The notes beneath the pieces are model-generated. The model was not told where the DNA came from and did no database searches. It saw only the letters and a program-made list of their open reading frames with translations. Made by a program: the position numbers and the translations under genes. 64,000 nt of DNA from an uncultured Lachnospiraceae bacterium (GTDB taxonomy: Bacteria > Bacillota > Clostridia > Lachnospirales > Lachnospiraceae). Shown in pieces: positions 33,708 to 42,759 of this stretch (positions are counted from its first letter, which is position 1; each line of letters opens with the position of its first letter). The stretch spans positions 1-64,000 of the forward strand of contig CAJUEX010000011.1 of assembly GCA_910585715.1 (NCBI GenBank). Direction: 5' to 3'.

Positions 33708-35840
33708 CTATTCTTTATCCAAAGCCTCATTCAACCCTTCCGTCCCCTTCAAAACAAATCTGCCCTTTAAAATAACCGGAATTACTTCCCCGTCCTTCGT
33801 CACTACGGACAACTCCCCTAACTCATCATAAGGAATGGTAATGTCCGTATGGCATCCAAAATAAGCCTTTTCCATATCTGTCTTTCTAAGAAGGGATATT
33901 TCGTTGTCCCTTGCCACGATTTCTTTTCCGTCGGGATTGTATACCGGTACATCTTCTCCATGGGAATAGCAGGTGTCTCCTACTGCAAAATGAGGGCCTG
34001 TTTTTTCGCCGATTAAAATGGGAAGCTTATGCCGGATGTGATATTTTCCTGCCATCACATATGCGGCAGTGTTTGTTCCAATGGCAAATTCACCCATGGG
34101 AAGGCTTTCGTGGTGGAACAGAATATTGTCTTTTATATATTTTTTATTTTGCTCTTCGGTGGAAAAATTGCTGCAGGAATAATCGGTGACCATGCCGTCT
34201 GTAAAGGTAAGGGATAAATCCCTGTATTCCAGTTCTGACAGGTATACCTTTGTCACGTGAAGAATACCTTCTGTCCCTTTTAACACAGGGGAAGTGAACA
34301 CTTCTCCTACGGGAATATTTACATCTGCCACACAGTTTTCAAAAATGGTTTCCTTATCCGGGTTCTTGAGGGGGTAGAATGCCACCTTTAAATTGGTTCT
34401 GTTTTCTCCCATCCCTTTGATGATTGCATATATGCCTTTGTCCAGAGTGTCTATGATGGTCTGCTGTATGCTTTCATAAGTTTTATAATCCAGAGTGTTC
34501 AGGGTAATGGTTTCCTGCATGATTGCTTCATAATGACTGCCGATTTCCGGAACCGGAAAGGCAATGATGGTAAAGCTTCTTTCCTCTCCCGGAATATACC
34601 GGTTAATCAGCTGGCTGCTCTTTACACGATAAGCAGCTTCCAACTCCTGCTGCTTTTCATCAAAGGCAGGGGCTTCCTTTTTTACTTTGGGCACAAAGGG
34701 CTTTTCTCCAAATACCTCTACCCAGGCAGGTCCCCCCTGGACCTTGGCCAGCTCCCTGCATGTTTCATGTGCCTGTTCCACCGCCTCCAGTTTTCTGTTT
34801 ATCAGCTTTTTGTCCAGAATAAGCGCCATGTCTTCCTTGTGGTCAAAGTCAAACTGCTTATTAGGGCTGTCGGAATAAAAACCGCTGATTCCCATGCCGT
34901 TTTTATAAAATATACTGTGGGCAGTGCGCATTATGGAAGGCTTAAGCCCCATGGCTTCAAAGTTAGCAATCGCTAATTCGATCATCTTTTCAAAGCCTAT
35001 GGGATATACGATATTCACTACTTTCTTTTTGGAGATATCTTTATTTCCTTTTATAAATCCAATCCGGTATCCTTCCGTGTAAGTGTCCGCCATAAGCTTT
35101 AAGGTATCTTCATCCAGCCCTGCCAGATACTCTGCCGTTTTTATCTGGTTTTCTGAAATATATTCTCCGTAAGAAAATAAATAAGAGGGATTATCCAGAT
35201 TGCTGTTTTTTATAATGTTATAAGCAAAATTCTCTGCCGGGTCCAGCTTTTGCTTTGTGCGCTGTTCCCATTCCTCTTCCGAATAGTCGCTGACGAACCA
35301 ATACAATATTTCCTTCAGACCTTCTATAGTCGGAAGGCTGTCTCCTTCCTCTGCCTCCTGACAAAAGCTGCAATAAACTTCCACAAAAAGCTCCCCCCGG
35401 ATGAGTATTTCAGACAGGGATTCTTTTTTTCTGTGGAAGCCTTCATGGGCTATAGGAATAAGGGCATACAGCTCCGCATACAATGCGCACAAAATCTGCC
35501 CGTATTGTTCTCCCAAAAGCTTTACTGCATTAGCAGGATTTCCATAGCTGTTATGATAATTTTCAGGCAGAATATCCTGATAAAGCTTATGATTGTACTC
35601 AAGAAGTTTCTGAAAGTCCTGTTCTGTTCCAAATCCGTTACCTGTATTCTGTTTTTCAGTTGGAATCTTTCCCTGATGCCCATAGCCGTGAAAGCCGGAA
35701 ATGTTTTCAAAGCACCGGAAAATTTCCATAAGAAAGAGAGCCACCTGTTTAAAATATGAACAGTATGGCTCTGCTATCTGATTTTCCTTTGTAATTTCCT
35801 CTATTCTGTTTTTTAAGAGTTCATATCTTTCTTCCATCAT
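33708..35840 (-). CDS. Aminopeptidase, M29-like, with long N-terminal extension
   Basis: 710 residues. The C-terminal 380 residues match the thermophilic aminopeptidase (M29, AmpS/PepS) fold: ENCVADVNIPVGEVFTSP, GEFAIGTNTAAYVMAGKY, HIRHKLPILIGEKTGPHFAVG and YSHGEDV carry the Glu, His, Tyr and Asp residues expected for the two-metal site. The first about 320 residues are helical, unrelated to the usual short N-terminal domain, and make the protein nearly twice normal length. Substrate range is unknown. It overlaps the upstream small membrane-protein gene by 4 nt; start at 35840, a second ATG follows immediately. Confidence 0.78.
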   Translation of the reverse strand: MMEERYELLKNRIEEITKENQIAEPYCSYFKQVALFLMEIFRCFENISGFHGYGHQGKIPTEKQNTGNGFGTEQDFQKLLEYNHKLYQDILPENYHNSYGNPANAVKLLGEQYGQILCALYAELYALIPIAHEGFHRKKESLSEILIRGELFVEVYCSFCQEAEEGDSLPTIEGLKEILYWFVSDYSEEEWEQRTKQKLDPAENFAYNIIKNSNLDNPSYLFSYGEYISENQIKTAEYLAGLDEDTLKLMADTYTEGYRIGFIKGNKDISKKKVVNIVYPIGFEKMIELAIANFEAMGLKPSIMRTAHSIFYKNGMGISGFYSDSPNKQFDFDHKEDMALILDKKLINRKLEAVEQAHETCRELAKVQGGPAWVEVFGEKPFVPKVKKEAPAFDEKQQELEAAYRVKSSQLINRYIPGEERSFTIIAFPVPEIGSHYEAIMQETITLNTLDYKTYESIQQTIIDTLDKGIYAIIKGMGENRTNLKVAFYPLKNPDKETIFENCVADVNIPVGEVFTSPVLKGTEGILHVTKVYLSELEYRDLSLTFTDGMVTDYSCSNFSTEEQNKKYIKDNILFHHESLPMGEFAIGTNTAAYVMAGKYHIRHKLPILIGEKTGPHFAVGDTCYSHGEDVPVYNPDGKEIVARDNEISLLRKTDMEKAYFGCHTDITIPYDELGELSVVTKDGEVIPVILKGRFVLKGTEGLNEALDKE

Positions 35841-36157
35841 ACATTATAGACTCCCGCAAATATAATAAATACCGTAAATGCAATTACAAGAAAATTCAAC
35901 GTAATACCTATGGTTGGAAATATATAAAATTTATCCTTTTCCAAACGGGACAAAATCCCAAGAACCAGCCCGGCAATGGAGAAAAGCAGGGCAAACAATG
36001 CAGCCGTTCCAAGCCTTGCATTGCCGGCTCCCCGGTTTTGAAAGCACAGCCAGACTGCAAGGCAAAGGGAAGCCATATCGATTCCCCCAAGAAGGGTGGC
36101 TATAATTCCCCGCCTCGGATGGCTTTTATTGGTAAACATATAGCTTGGTTTTCTCAT
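35837..36157 (-). CDS. Small membrane protein (DUF6142-like)
   Basis: 106 residues with three hydrophobic segments at about 18-40, 50-68 and 80-103, and a basic N terminus (KSHPRRGIIATLLGG). No catalytic motif. It follows a 50-residue membrane protein by 14 nt and overlaps the aminopeptidase gene by 4 nt, so these form a unit after pyrE. The RBS GGAAAGGACC overlaps the preceding stop codon region. Family name is tentative and function unknown. Confidence 0.7.
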   Translation of the reverse strand: MRKPSYMFTNKSHPRRGIIATLLGGIDMASLCLAVWLCFQNRGAGNARLGTAALFALLFSIAGLVLGILSRLEKDKFYIFPTIGITLNFLVIAFTVFIIFAGVYNV

Positions 36158-36171
36158 ACCAAGGTCCTTTC

Positions 36172-36324
36172 CTAAAACAAAATCTTTGATTTTTCCGCCA
36201 AAAGTCTTGCGCCGCCTATAATCAGCATAACTCCCGCAGTAATACCCGTTACAATGCAGATTACCCCAAAGGTAATGTTCATTGCTCCTGTTCTTGACAT
36301 TAATTTATATGTTTTTTCTTCCAT
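36172..36324 (-). CDS. 50-residue single-pass membrane protein
   Basis: A short gene reading MEEKTYKLMSRTGAMNIT, then a hydrophobic glycine-containing stretch VICIVTGITAGVMLIIGG and a basic end LLAEKSKILF. One or two membrane helices. ATG at 36324 has GGAAAGGAATTGCC in front, and the stop TAG at 36172-36174 runs into the RBS of the next gene. Its placement between pyrE and the DUF6142-like gene, with tight spacing, supports a real gene. Function unknown. Confidence 0.72.
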   Translation of the reverse strand: MEEKTYKLMSRTGAMNITFGVICIVTGITAGVMLIIGGARLLAEKSKILF

Positions 36325-36377
36325 GGCAATTCCTTTCCAAAGCTTATATTCCGTAAGAAAGCCTGCGCCTTCTGCCT

Positions 36378-37055
36378 TTAATTTACAGCTCCATACTGTG
36401 CATAATAAGAATTCAAAGCCGTCTTAATCGGCTCATCAATATATATCTTTCCCTTATAAGGCTTATTATATAAGTACTCCGTCACCTCAGCCATAGTAAC
36501 GATGGCGCCGGTTTCAAAGCCGTAAAGGTCTTTGATTTCTTCTAAGGCGCTCTTTTCACCTTTTCCTCTTTCCATACGGTTTAAGGACACCATAAGCCCT
36601 ACGATTTCCACATCGGCCTGAGCCTTTAAAATGGGGAATGTCTCTTCAATGGACTTGCCGGATGTAGTAACATCTTCTATGATGACCACCCGGTCTCCGT
36701 CCTGAATGGGGCTTCCAAGCAAAATCCCTGTATCGCCGTGGTCTTTTACCTCTTTCCGATTAGAACAGTATTTGATTTCTTTTCCATACAATTCACTAAA
36801 GGCAATGGTAGCTGCCACTGTAAGGGGAATCCCTTTATATGCCGGACCAAAAAGAATATCAAACTCCTCACCATACTTGTCATGAATGGCCTTTGCATAA
36901 TATTCCCCTAATTTCTTTAACTGGCTTCCTGTCACATAGGCGCCTGCATTCATAAAAAAGGGGGATTTCCTTCCGCTTTTTAATGTAAATTCTCCAAACT
37001 TCAGCACGTTGCTGTCAACCATGAATTCAATAAATTCTTTTTTGTACTGTTCCAT
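36378..37055 (-). CDS. pyrE: Orotate phosphoribosyltransferase
   Basis: 225 residues. PRPP-binding motif VVIIEDVTTSGKSIEE near 120, NRKEVKDHGDTG flexible loop near 100 and FGPAYKGIPL near 65. It joins orotate to PRPP, making OMP, the step before PyrF. The gene follows pyrF after 38 nt. Length is typical. Confidence 0.95.
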   Translation of the reverse strand: MEQYKKEFIEFMVDSNVLKFGEFTLKSGRKSPFFMNAGAYVTGSQLKKLGEYYAKAIHDKYGEEFDILFGPAYKGIPLTVAATIAFSELYGKEIKYCSNRKEVKDHGDTGILLGSPIQDGDRVVIIEDVTTSGKSIEETFPILKAQADVEIVGLMVSLNRMERGKGEKSALEEIKDLYGFETGAIVTMAEVTEYLYNKPYKGKIYIDEPIKTALNSYYAQYGAVN

Positions 37056-37093
37056 CCTGCCAAGTCCTCCTTCATATAAAAAGTATGCTTCTT

Positions 37094-38023
37094 TTATTTT
37101 GTCCCAAGAGCTCCTGCAATATCATCAATCATATCAATCACTGCCTGACGGGAAGCATCTGCAAAATTCTCCGGTGCAAACCGCTCTTTATACTGTTCAT
37201 TTTTGTATGCTGCAATAATTCCTCTGGAAGAATTCACAATGGCTCCTAAACCATCCTCATTGAAGAAATGTACCAAATCCTTTCCTTTTCCGCCCTGTGC
37301 CCCATAGCCCGGCACCAGAATAAAGGACTTAGGCATTATTTTACGAAGCACCTTTCCCATTTCCGGATAAGTGGCTCCCACTACGGCTCCTACATAGCTG
37401 TAATCAGTTCCCATGCATTCTTCTCCCCATGCGGCAACCTTTTCCCCTACCAGCTCATAGAGGGGCTTTCCATCGATTAAACGGTCCTGAAATTCACCGC
37501 TGCTGGGGTTCGATGTCTTGACTAAAACAAAGATTCCCTTTTTTTCTTCTTTACATACTTCCAGAAAAGGTTTTACCCCATCCGAGCCCAGATAAGGGTT
37601 TACCGTTACAAAATCCTCGTCAAAACCATAATAGCTTTTGCCGCCCACCATAACCTTTCCAAGGTGTCCTACCGCATAAGCAGCAGACGTAGAACCAATG
37701 TCACCTCTTTTTACATCCCCGATGACTACCAGTCCCTTTTCCTTACAGTAATCAACAGTTCTTTTAAAAGCTGTCATGCCGGGAATTCCAAACTGCTCAT
37801 ACATGGCAATCTGGGGCTTAACTGCCGGAATCAGGTCGCAGGTACTGTCCACAATTGCTTTATTGAACAGCCAGATAGCTTCTGCAGCCCCTTCCAGTGT
37901 CTCGCCATGTTCCTTAAAAGCCCTCTTTGTAATATGCTCCGGAATAAAACCCATCATCGGGTCTAAACCCACTACGACAGGCGCATTGGTATGTTTGATT
38001 TTTTCTACCAGTTTGTTTATCAT
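37094..38023 (-). CDS. pyrF: Orotidine 5'-phosphate decarboxylase, long (type 2) form
   Basis: 309 residues, longer than the 230-residue common form and matching the group with an inserted region found in mycobacteria and clostridia. N-terminal PVVVGLDPMMG, active-site VVIGDVKRGDIGSTSAAYA (catalytic Lys/Asp near 95-100), substrate-phosphate loop LVPGYGAQGG. It converts OMP to UMP. The 113 nt upstream contain an inverted repeat GCAAAATA...TATTTTGC that might be a regulatory structure, but I could not show an attenuator. Confidence 0.95.
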   Translation of the reverse strand: MINKLVEKIKHTNAPVVVGLDPMMGFIPEHITKRAFKEHGETLEGAAEAIWLFNKAIVDSTCDLIPAVKPQIAMYEQFGIPGMTAFKRTVDYCKEKGLVVIGDVKRGDIGSTSAAYAVGHLGKVMVGGKSYYGFDEDFVTVNPYLGSDGVKPFLEVCKEEKKGIFVLVKTSNPSSGEFQDRLIDGKPLYELVGEKVAAWGEECMGTDYSYVGAVVGATYPEMGKVLRKIMPKSFILVPGYGAQGGKGKDLVHFFNEDGLGAIVNSSRGIIAAYKNEQYKERFAPENFADASRQAVIDMIDDIAGALGTK

Positions 38024-38136
38024 TCTGTCCTGTTCCTTTCTGCTTCCTTATTAATCAGGCAATTGCAAAATACCCTGCAGCTACAATTATCTCTTCTTAG
38101 AATAGTGATATTTTGCGGCTGTCATAGGGCTGTCCA

Positions 38137-38538
38137 TTATAAAACCGCTTTCTTTAAATCATTTAAAACAAAGCTGTTTTCAATATAAAAAGGAAATTCC
38201 TCTCTTGTTATCCATTCAAAACCACCGTATTCTTCAGATATTTCATAACAATCGTCCTCAACTTCTGTAGAGCAAAGATAGGTAATTCCTACACACTGGG
38301 TATCCCCTAACATGGTAGACCAGGTATATTCTATTTTCTCAATGGTCCCTTCTACTCCAAGCTGCTCCCTGATATTGCGAAGCATGGCTTCATCCGGCGC
38401 CTCTCCATGTTCCGCCTGCCCATCTATAAATTCCCAGACAAAAGGGTCCGGAATCCGGTCATCCATCCATTTTTTCAATACAAGATACCTGTCATTTTTC
38501 TTAATGATTCCTTTTACTTTCAAATAAATATCCGACAT
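38137..38538 (-). CDS. Nudix-domain protein with degenerate Nudix box
   Basis: 133 residues. The Nudix helix is recognisable, GQAEHGEAPDEAMLRNIREQ, but compared with GX5EX7REUXEEXGU the first Glu of REU is Asn and the last Glu of EE is Gln. So two of the usual Mg2+ ligands are changed and hydrolase activity is doubtful. The N terminus DIYLKVKGIIKKNDRYLVLKK is a normal Nudix strand. It lies 11 nt after nrdD and could be co-transcribed. It may be a weak hydrolase or a binding protein. Confidence 0.8.
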   Translation of the reverse strand: MSDIYLKVKGIIKKNDRYLVLKKWMDDRIPDPFVWEFIDGQAEHGEAPDEAMLRNIREQLGVEGTIEKIEYTWSTMLGDTQCVGITYLCSTEVEDDCYEISEEYGGFEWITREEFPFYIENSFVLNDLKKAVL

Positions 38539-38549
38539 AAGCCAGCCTC

Positions 38550-40940
38550 CTATACAACCATTTTACTGTGAGAATCAGCATATTTCTTAATATTGGATGC
38601 ATTCACATATTTTTGAAAGGCATCTCCGTTTATCTCCACAAGAGTAGGCGCCTGCATAACACCATAACGGTTTGCCAGCTCCATATTCTCTTCCGCATCA
38701 ATTACTACATACTTTTCATCCTTCAGATATGACTTTGCCAGCTTACAGTTCGGACAGGTATTTGTTACAAACAGATACTTTACCTTGTCCGGAGCTTCTA
38801 CTGAAACCATCGGCGACTCCTTGGAGCCTGACAAGGTTACAATACTGCTGACAGGCTTTTTCAGGCTGGAAGATGCCACGTCATATTCGGTTCTGTTCTC
38901 ATATTCCTGCAACTTACCGTCATTCCAGTTCTGAACCGGACGGTAATATCCTGTAATACGGCTGTATATTTCTGTTACAGAGCCGCAATAAGGGCATTTC
39001 TTTTCCTCTCCCGGCAGGTATCCATGCTGTTTGCAAATAGAATAGGTAGGAGACAGAGTATAATATGGCAGCCTGTAGTTTTCCGCAATAGTCCGAACCA
39101 GATTAGCCGCTGCCTTCCAATCCGGAAGCTTCTCTCCCAAAAAGGCATGAAATACCGTTCCTGATGTATATAATGTCTGCAATTCATCCTGAATATCCAG
39201 CGCATCAAAAATATCCGTGGTGTAATCCACCGGAAGATGGGAGGAATTGGTATAGTAAGGCGTATCTCCCATTTTACCTGCAGTTTTAATGGAAGGCCAT
39301 TTTCTTTTATCATGCTTTGCAAGCCTGTAGGTAGTGCTTTCTGCAGGAGTTGCTTCCAGATTATATAAATCCCCGTACTGCTCCTGATAATCAGACAAAC
39401 GATTACGCATATGGTTCAACACTTCTTTTGTAAATTCCTGTGTTTTTTTCTCTGTCATATCGGCCCGAAGCCAGTTGGCATTTAATCCAACCTCATTCAT
39501 GCCGATGAGCCCTATGGTGGAAAAGTGATTGTCAAAGCTTCCCAGATAACGTTTTGTATAAGGATATAAACCTTCATCCAACAGCTTTGAAATAACCCCC
39601 CGCTTAATTTTTAAGGAACGGGCCGCAATATCCATCATACGGTTTAACCGTTTGAAGAAATCATCCTTACTGCTTGACAAATATGCAATCCTTGGCATAT
39701 TGACAGTCACTACCCCTACGCTTCCGGTACTTTCCCCGGAACCAAAGAAGCCGCCGGTCTTCTTGCGCAACTCCCTTAAATCCAGCCTGAGCCTGCAGCA
39801 CATGCTGCGCACATCTCCCGGCTCCATATCGGAATTGATATAATTAGAAAAATACGGAGTGCCGTATTTAGAGGTCATTTCAAACAACAGCCTGTTGTTT
39901 TCCGTATCAGACCAGTCAAAATCCCTTGTTATGGAATAGGTGGGTATGGGGTACTGGAATCCTCTGCCATTGGCATCCCCTTCAATCATGGTCTCTATAA
40001 ATGCCTTATTGATCATGTCCATTTCTTTTTTGCATTCGCCATAGGTAAAATCCATTTCCTTTCCTGCTACAATGGCAGGAAGGGCTGCCAGATCATCAGG
40101 CACGGTCCAGTCTAAGGTAATATTGGAAAAGGGCGCCTGGGTTCCCCAGCGGCTTGGTGTATTCACGCCGTATATAAATGCTTCGATGCATTTCTTCACT
40201 TCCTTGTAAGACAGATTATCCACCTTTACAAAGGGAGCCAGATAAGTATCAAAAGAAGAAAATGCCTGTGCGCCTGCCCATTCATTCTGCATGATCCCAA
40301 GGAAATTCACCATCTGGTTGCAGAGCACGGATAAATGAGCTGCAGGTGCGGAAGTTATTTTCCCGGTAATGCCTCCCAGCCCTTCCTGTATCAGCTGCTT
40401 TAGGCTCCAGCCTGCGCAATACCCTGTGAGCATGGACAAATCATGAATGTGAATATCCGCATTTCTGTGAGCCTCGGAAATTTCTTCGTCATAAATTTCG
40501 GAAAGCCAGTAATTAGCTGTCACCGCACCGGAGTTGCTTAAAATCAGGCCTCCAACAGAGTAGGTCACCGTGGAATTTTCTTTTACCCTCCAGTCCTCTA
40601 TTTTCACATAGCTGTTTACCACATCTTTGTAATCTAAAATAGTAGAGGTCATGGTACGCATTTTTTCCCGCTGCTTCCGATATAAAATATACGCCTTTGC
40701 AGCTTCCGTATAACCTGACTGTTCCAATACCTTTTCCACGCTGTCCTGTACATCCTCGATATGAACCTGTCCTTCTTTTACCCTTTCCTGAAAATCAGCA
40801 GTTACACGCAATGCCAGTAAATCTACGATATCATTGGTAAATTCCACATCGGTTGCCCGAAATGCCTTCATAATGGCGTCATTAATTCTGGTCAGATTAA
40901 AAGCAGCCACCTCTCCGTTTCTTTTAATAACCTGTAACAC
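38550..40940 (-). CDS. nrdD: Anaerobic ribonucleoside-triphosphate reductase with C-terminal glutaredoxin-like domain
   Basis: 796 residues. An ATP-cone (about 1-90, VIKRNGEVAAFNLTRINDAI) is followed by the class III barrel with CAGWSLKQLIQEGLGG and CCRLRLDLRELRKKTGGFFG, a zinc site CKQHGYLPGEEKKCPYCG, and the glycyl-radical region RITGYYRPVQNWNDGK. The last about 80 residues (YLFVTNTCPNCKLAKSYL through APTLVEING) are a glutaredoxin/NrdH-like domain with a CPNC redox pair. It makes dNTPs without oxygen. The fused redox domain suggests thiol-based reduction instead of formate. No activase gene nrdG is seen nearby. Two NrdR boxes lie upstream. Confidence 0.94.
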   Translation of the reverse strand: MLQVIKRNGEVAAFNLTRINDAIMKAFRATDVEFTNDIVDLLALRVTADFQERVKEGQVHIEDVQDSVEKVLEQSGYTEAAKAYILYRKQREKMRTMTSTILDYKDVVNSYVKIEDWRVKENSTVTYSVGGLILSNSGAVTANYWLSEIYDEEISEAHRNADIHIHDLSMLTGYCAGWSLKQLIQEGLGGITGKITSAPAAHLSVLCNQMVNFLGIMQNEWAGAQAFSSFDTYLAPFVKVDNLSYKEVKKCIEAFIYGVNTPSRWGTQAPFSNITLDWTVPDDLAALPAIVAGKEMDFTYGECKKEMDMINKAFIETMIEGDANGRGFQYPIPTYSITRDFDWSDTENNRLLFEMTSKYGTPYFSNYINSDMEPGDVRSMCCRLRLDLRELRKKTGGFFGSGESTGSVGVVTVNMPRIAYLSSSKDDFFKRLNRMMDIAARSLKIKRGVISKLLDEGLYPYTKRYLGSFDNHFSTIGLIGMNEVGLNANWLRADMTEKKTQEFTKEVLNHMRNRLSDYQEQYGDLYNLEATPAESTTYRLAKHDKRKWPSIKTAGKMGDTPYYTNSSHLPVDYTTDIFDALDIQDELQTLYTSGTVFHAFLGEKLPDWKAAANLVRTIAENYRLPYYTLSPTYSICKQHGYLPGEEKKCPYCGSVTEIYSRITGYYRPVQNWNDGKLQEYENRTEYDVASSSLKKPVSSIVTLSGSKESPMVSVEAPDKVKYLFVTNTCPNCKLAKSYLKDEKYVVIDAEENMELANRYGVMQAPTLVEINGDAFQKYVNASNIKKYADSHSKMVV

Positions 40941-41024
40941 CTAAACACCCCTTTATCTTCTCATTTGCCCCTGTAAACCTTTGCTGTTTCGTTCTGCTTT
41001 GCAGCACAACTGACGCATGATTTT

Positions 41025-41107
41025 ATTTTATCATTGCCCTATAAAAAAGTCAACAAAAAACACTACATATTATGTTAACGCTTTTATGTAAACACAATAT
41101 ATAGTGC
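41025..41107 (-). promoter_or_regulatory. nrdD promoter with two NrdR boxes
   Basis: On minus TTGACT (41053-41048), 17 bp spacer, TAAAAT (41030-41025). Just upstream stand two 16 bp partial palindromes, 41060-41075 and 41092-41107 (plus-strand ACACAATATATAGTGC for the second), with starts 32 bp apart, i.e. about three helical turns, as known for NrdR box pairs. NrdR would repress when dATP/ATP is high. Confidence 0.75.
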
Positions 41108-41121
41108 CTCTTGTTCTTAAC

Positions 41122-42186
41122 CTATCTTGTCTTTAAAAACTCATATTCCCTTATTGCTGCTCCGTCATCCGGATAAGCCTTTAAATAAGCTTCCATCAGC
41201 ACTTTTGCTTTCGTAAAATCTCCCAAATATTCATATGCAACAATTTCATTGTATTTCAAATTTTGTGTCAGGCTGTCAGACTCAATCTGCATAGCAGCCT
41301 GAAATGCATTTAAAGCTCCCTGATAATCCTTCGCTTCCAGTTTACATAATCCCAACTGATTGCAAATTTCTACATCATTCGGATGCTCTGCCAGATAGCC
41401 CTCATATAAAACAGCTGCATAGTTATTATCCCCCAGCTGTTCATAAGTCTGTCCAAGCATATATACAATATTTCCTTCATTGCTTTCTTTATTTTTATTA
41501 TCCGTCCTTGCCGTTTCCAGATAATTTCTGGCATTTTCATAATCCTTTAAATAATAGGAAATCGTGCCTTTCTCATAATCCGTCATGGTGGCTCCTTTTT
41601 CCAGTGCCTTCGTAAGGTATGTGCTTCCTTCCTGCTCCATTCCGTTATCTGCAAACACCTTGTAGGCGTCGATAAGCAGCTCAGTGGAATTGCCGGAAAG
41701 CTCCATTGCCTTTTCCAAATCAGCCTTGCCGCCCTCTAAGTCTTTTGCAGCAACTTTTGCACTGCCTCTCAGGAAATAAGCATCACAATTTTTTTTCTGA
41801 AGCGCCAGTATACCGTCAAAAACACCGATAGCCCCATTATTATCTCCCATTTTATACTTGGCTGTTGCCAAATAGAAATTAATATCATATTCCAATTCTC
41901 CCGGAAACATGCCGCTGCTTTTCAATGCTTTTTCAAAGGAGGCTATGGCTTCCTCATATTGTGTCAGCCCCATGTAGGCAATTCCCTGCCCTCTGTATGC
42001 CAGCTCCAGATTCTCTCCGTTTACGATTGCCTTTTCAAAACAGGAAAGCGCCTGGCTGTATTCCAGACCTTCAATTGCCGCCATGCCGGCTTCAATATTT
42101 TCAGTTCCTTTCTTTCCGCAGCCGGCACAAGAAAATGCCGTTAAAATCACTAGCATGGCCAAAAGCCATTTTTTTGTCGCTTTCAT
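41122..42186 (-). CDS. TPR-repeat lipoprotein
   Basis: 354 residues. Lipobox AFSCAGC with Cys near 23. Then eight or so tetratricopeptide-like repeats from about 30 to the end, e.g. YSQALSCFEKAI, YEEAIASFEKAL, NYAAVLYEGYLAEHPND, YQGALNAFQAAMQIES. It would be a membrane-anchored extracytoplasmic scaffold. It is the last gene of the unit that contains the hybrid kinase and the broken transglutaminase gene, suggesting a joint surface function that has partly decayed. Confidence 0.8.
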   Translation of the reverse strand: MKATKKWLLAMLVILTAFSCAGCGKKGTENIEAGMAAIEGLEYSQALSCFEKAIVNGENLELAYRGQGIAYMGLTQYEEAIASFEKALKSSGMFPGELEYDINFYLATAKYKMGDNNGAIGVFDGILALQKKNCDAYFLRGSAKVAAKDLEGGKADLEKAMELSGNSTELLIDAYKVFADNGMEQEGSTYLTKALEKGATMTDYEKGTISYYLKDYENARNYLETARTDNKNKESNEGNIVYMLGQTYEQLGDNNYAAVLYEGYLAEHPNDVEICNQLGLCKLEAKDYQGALNAFQAAMQIESDSLTQNLKYNEIVAYEYLGDFTKAKVLMEAYLKAYPDDGAAIREYEFLKTR

Positions 42187-42233
42187 TTATTTCCTCCAGT
42201 TGTGTTGTCGCTCTGCCAAAATTCATAAAGATG

Positions 42234-42759
42234 TCATTCATCCAGCAGCCGGTACATATTCCGTATAAACTCCTCATTTCTTGCAATCCTGTTTTTGGTG
42301 CTGTTTTGGGAATAGGTGCCAAAAAAACCTTTTATCAGGAAAAACAGCAGAACCGGCACGCCTATCATAAAAGCTATCTTAATATTTTCCTGTAACTGAA
42401 AATCCGGAAAGTCATATGTGGGAGTCATATCCGTGACCGGATAGGACGCAGGCGCATCCGATTCAGTTGCCCCAAGTCCGGTCCAGTCCTTATTGCTTTT
42501 CAGGAAATATTCATAATCCACATTCTTTCCGCCTCCATCGCCCCAGGTGGCGTCCAGATTGTACCAGTAGCCGTCCAAACATACCGTATTCCATGCGTGT
42601 TCACTGTTATATGTATATTTGCATGGAATGCCAAGCTCACCCATCACCATATAAAATGCGCTGGCATATCCATTGCTTCTCCTCTGCATGAGCCCTTATA
42701 GGCATGTTTATCAGAATCAGCAGAAAAATAATTCCTGTGAGCCATACTTTTTTCCCCAC
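42234..42759 (-). pseudogene. Secreted transglutaminase-like protein, broken
   Basis: A GTG at 42759, overlapping the kinase stop (TAG-TG), opens a frame with a clear signal peptide (VGKKVWLTGIIFLLILIN, then MPIRAHAEE) that ends after 38 codons. The rest lies in another frame from about 42689: NGYASAFYMVMGELGIPC, the histidine motif SEHAWNTVCLDGYWY, the aspartate in NLDATWGDGG and a C-terminal membrane helix. The segment that should carry the catalytic Cys before GYASAF, and everything between it and the signal peptide, is missing. So the gene has lost its front part by an internal deletion with a frame change. The 151-codon remainder might still be translated but lacks the nucleophile. Confidence 0.75.

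Noticed and set aside
38024..38136. PyrR-type attenuator before pyrF
   Set aside because: There is an inverted repeat, but no T run or competing antiterminator could be drawn convincingly.
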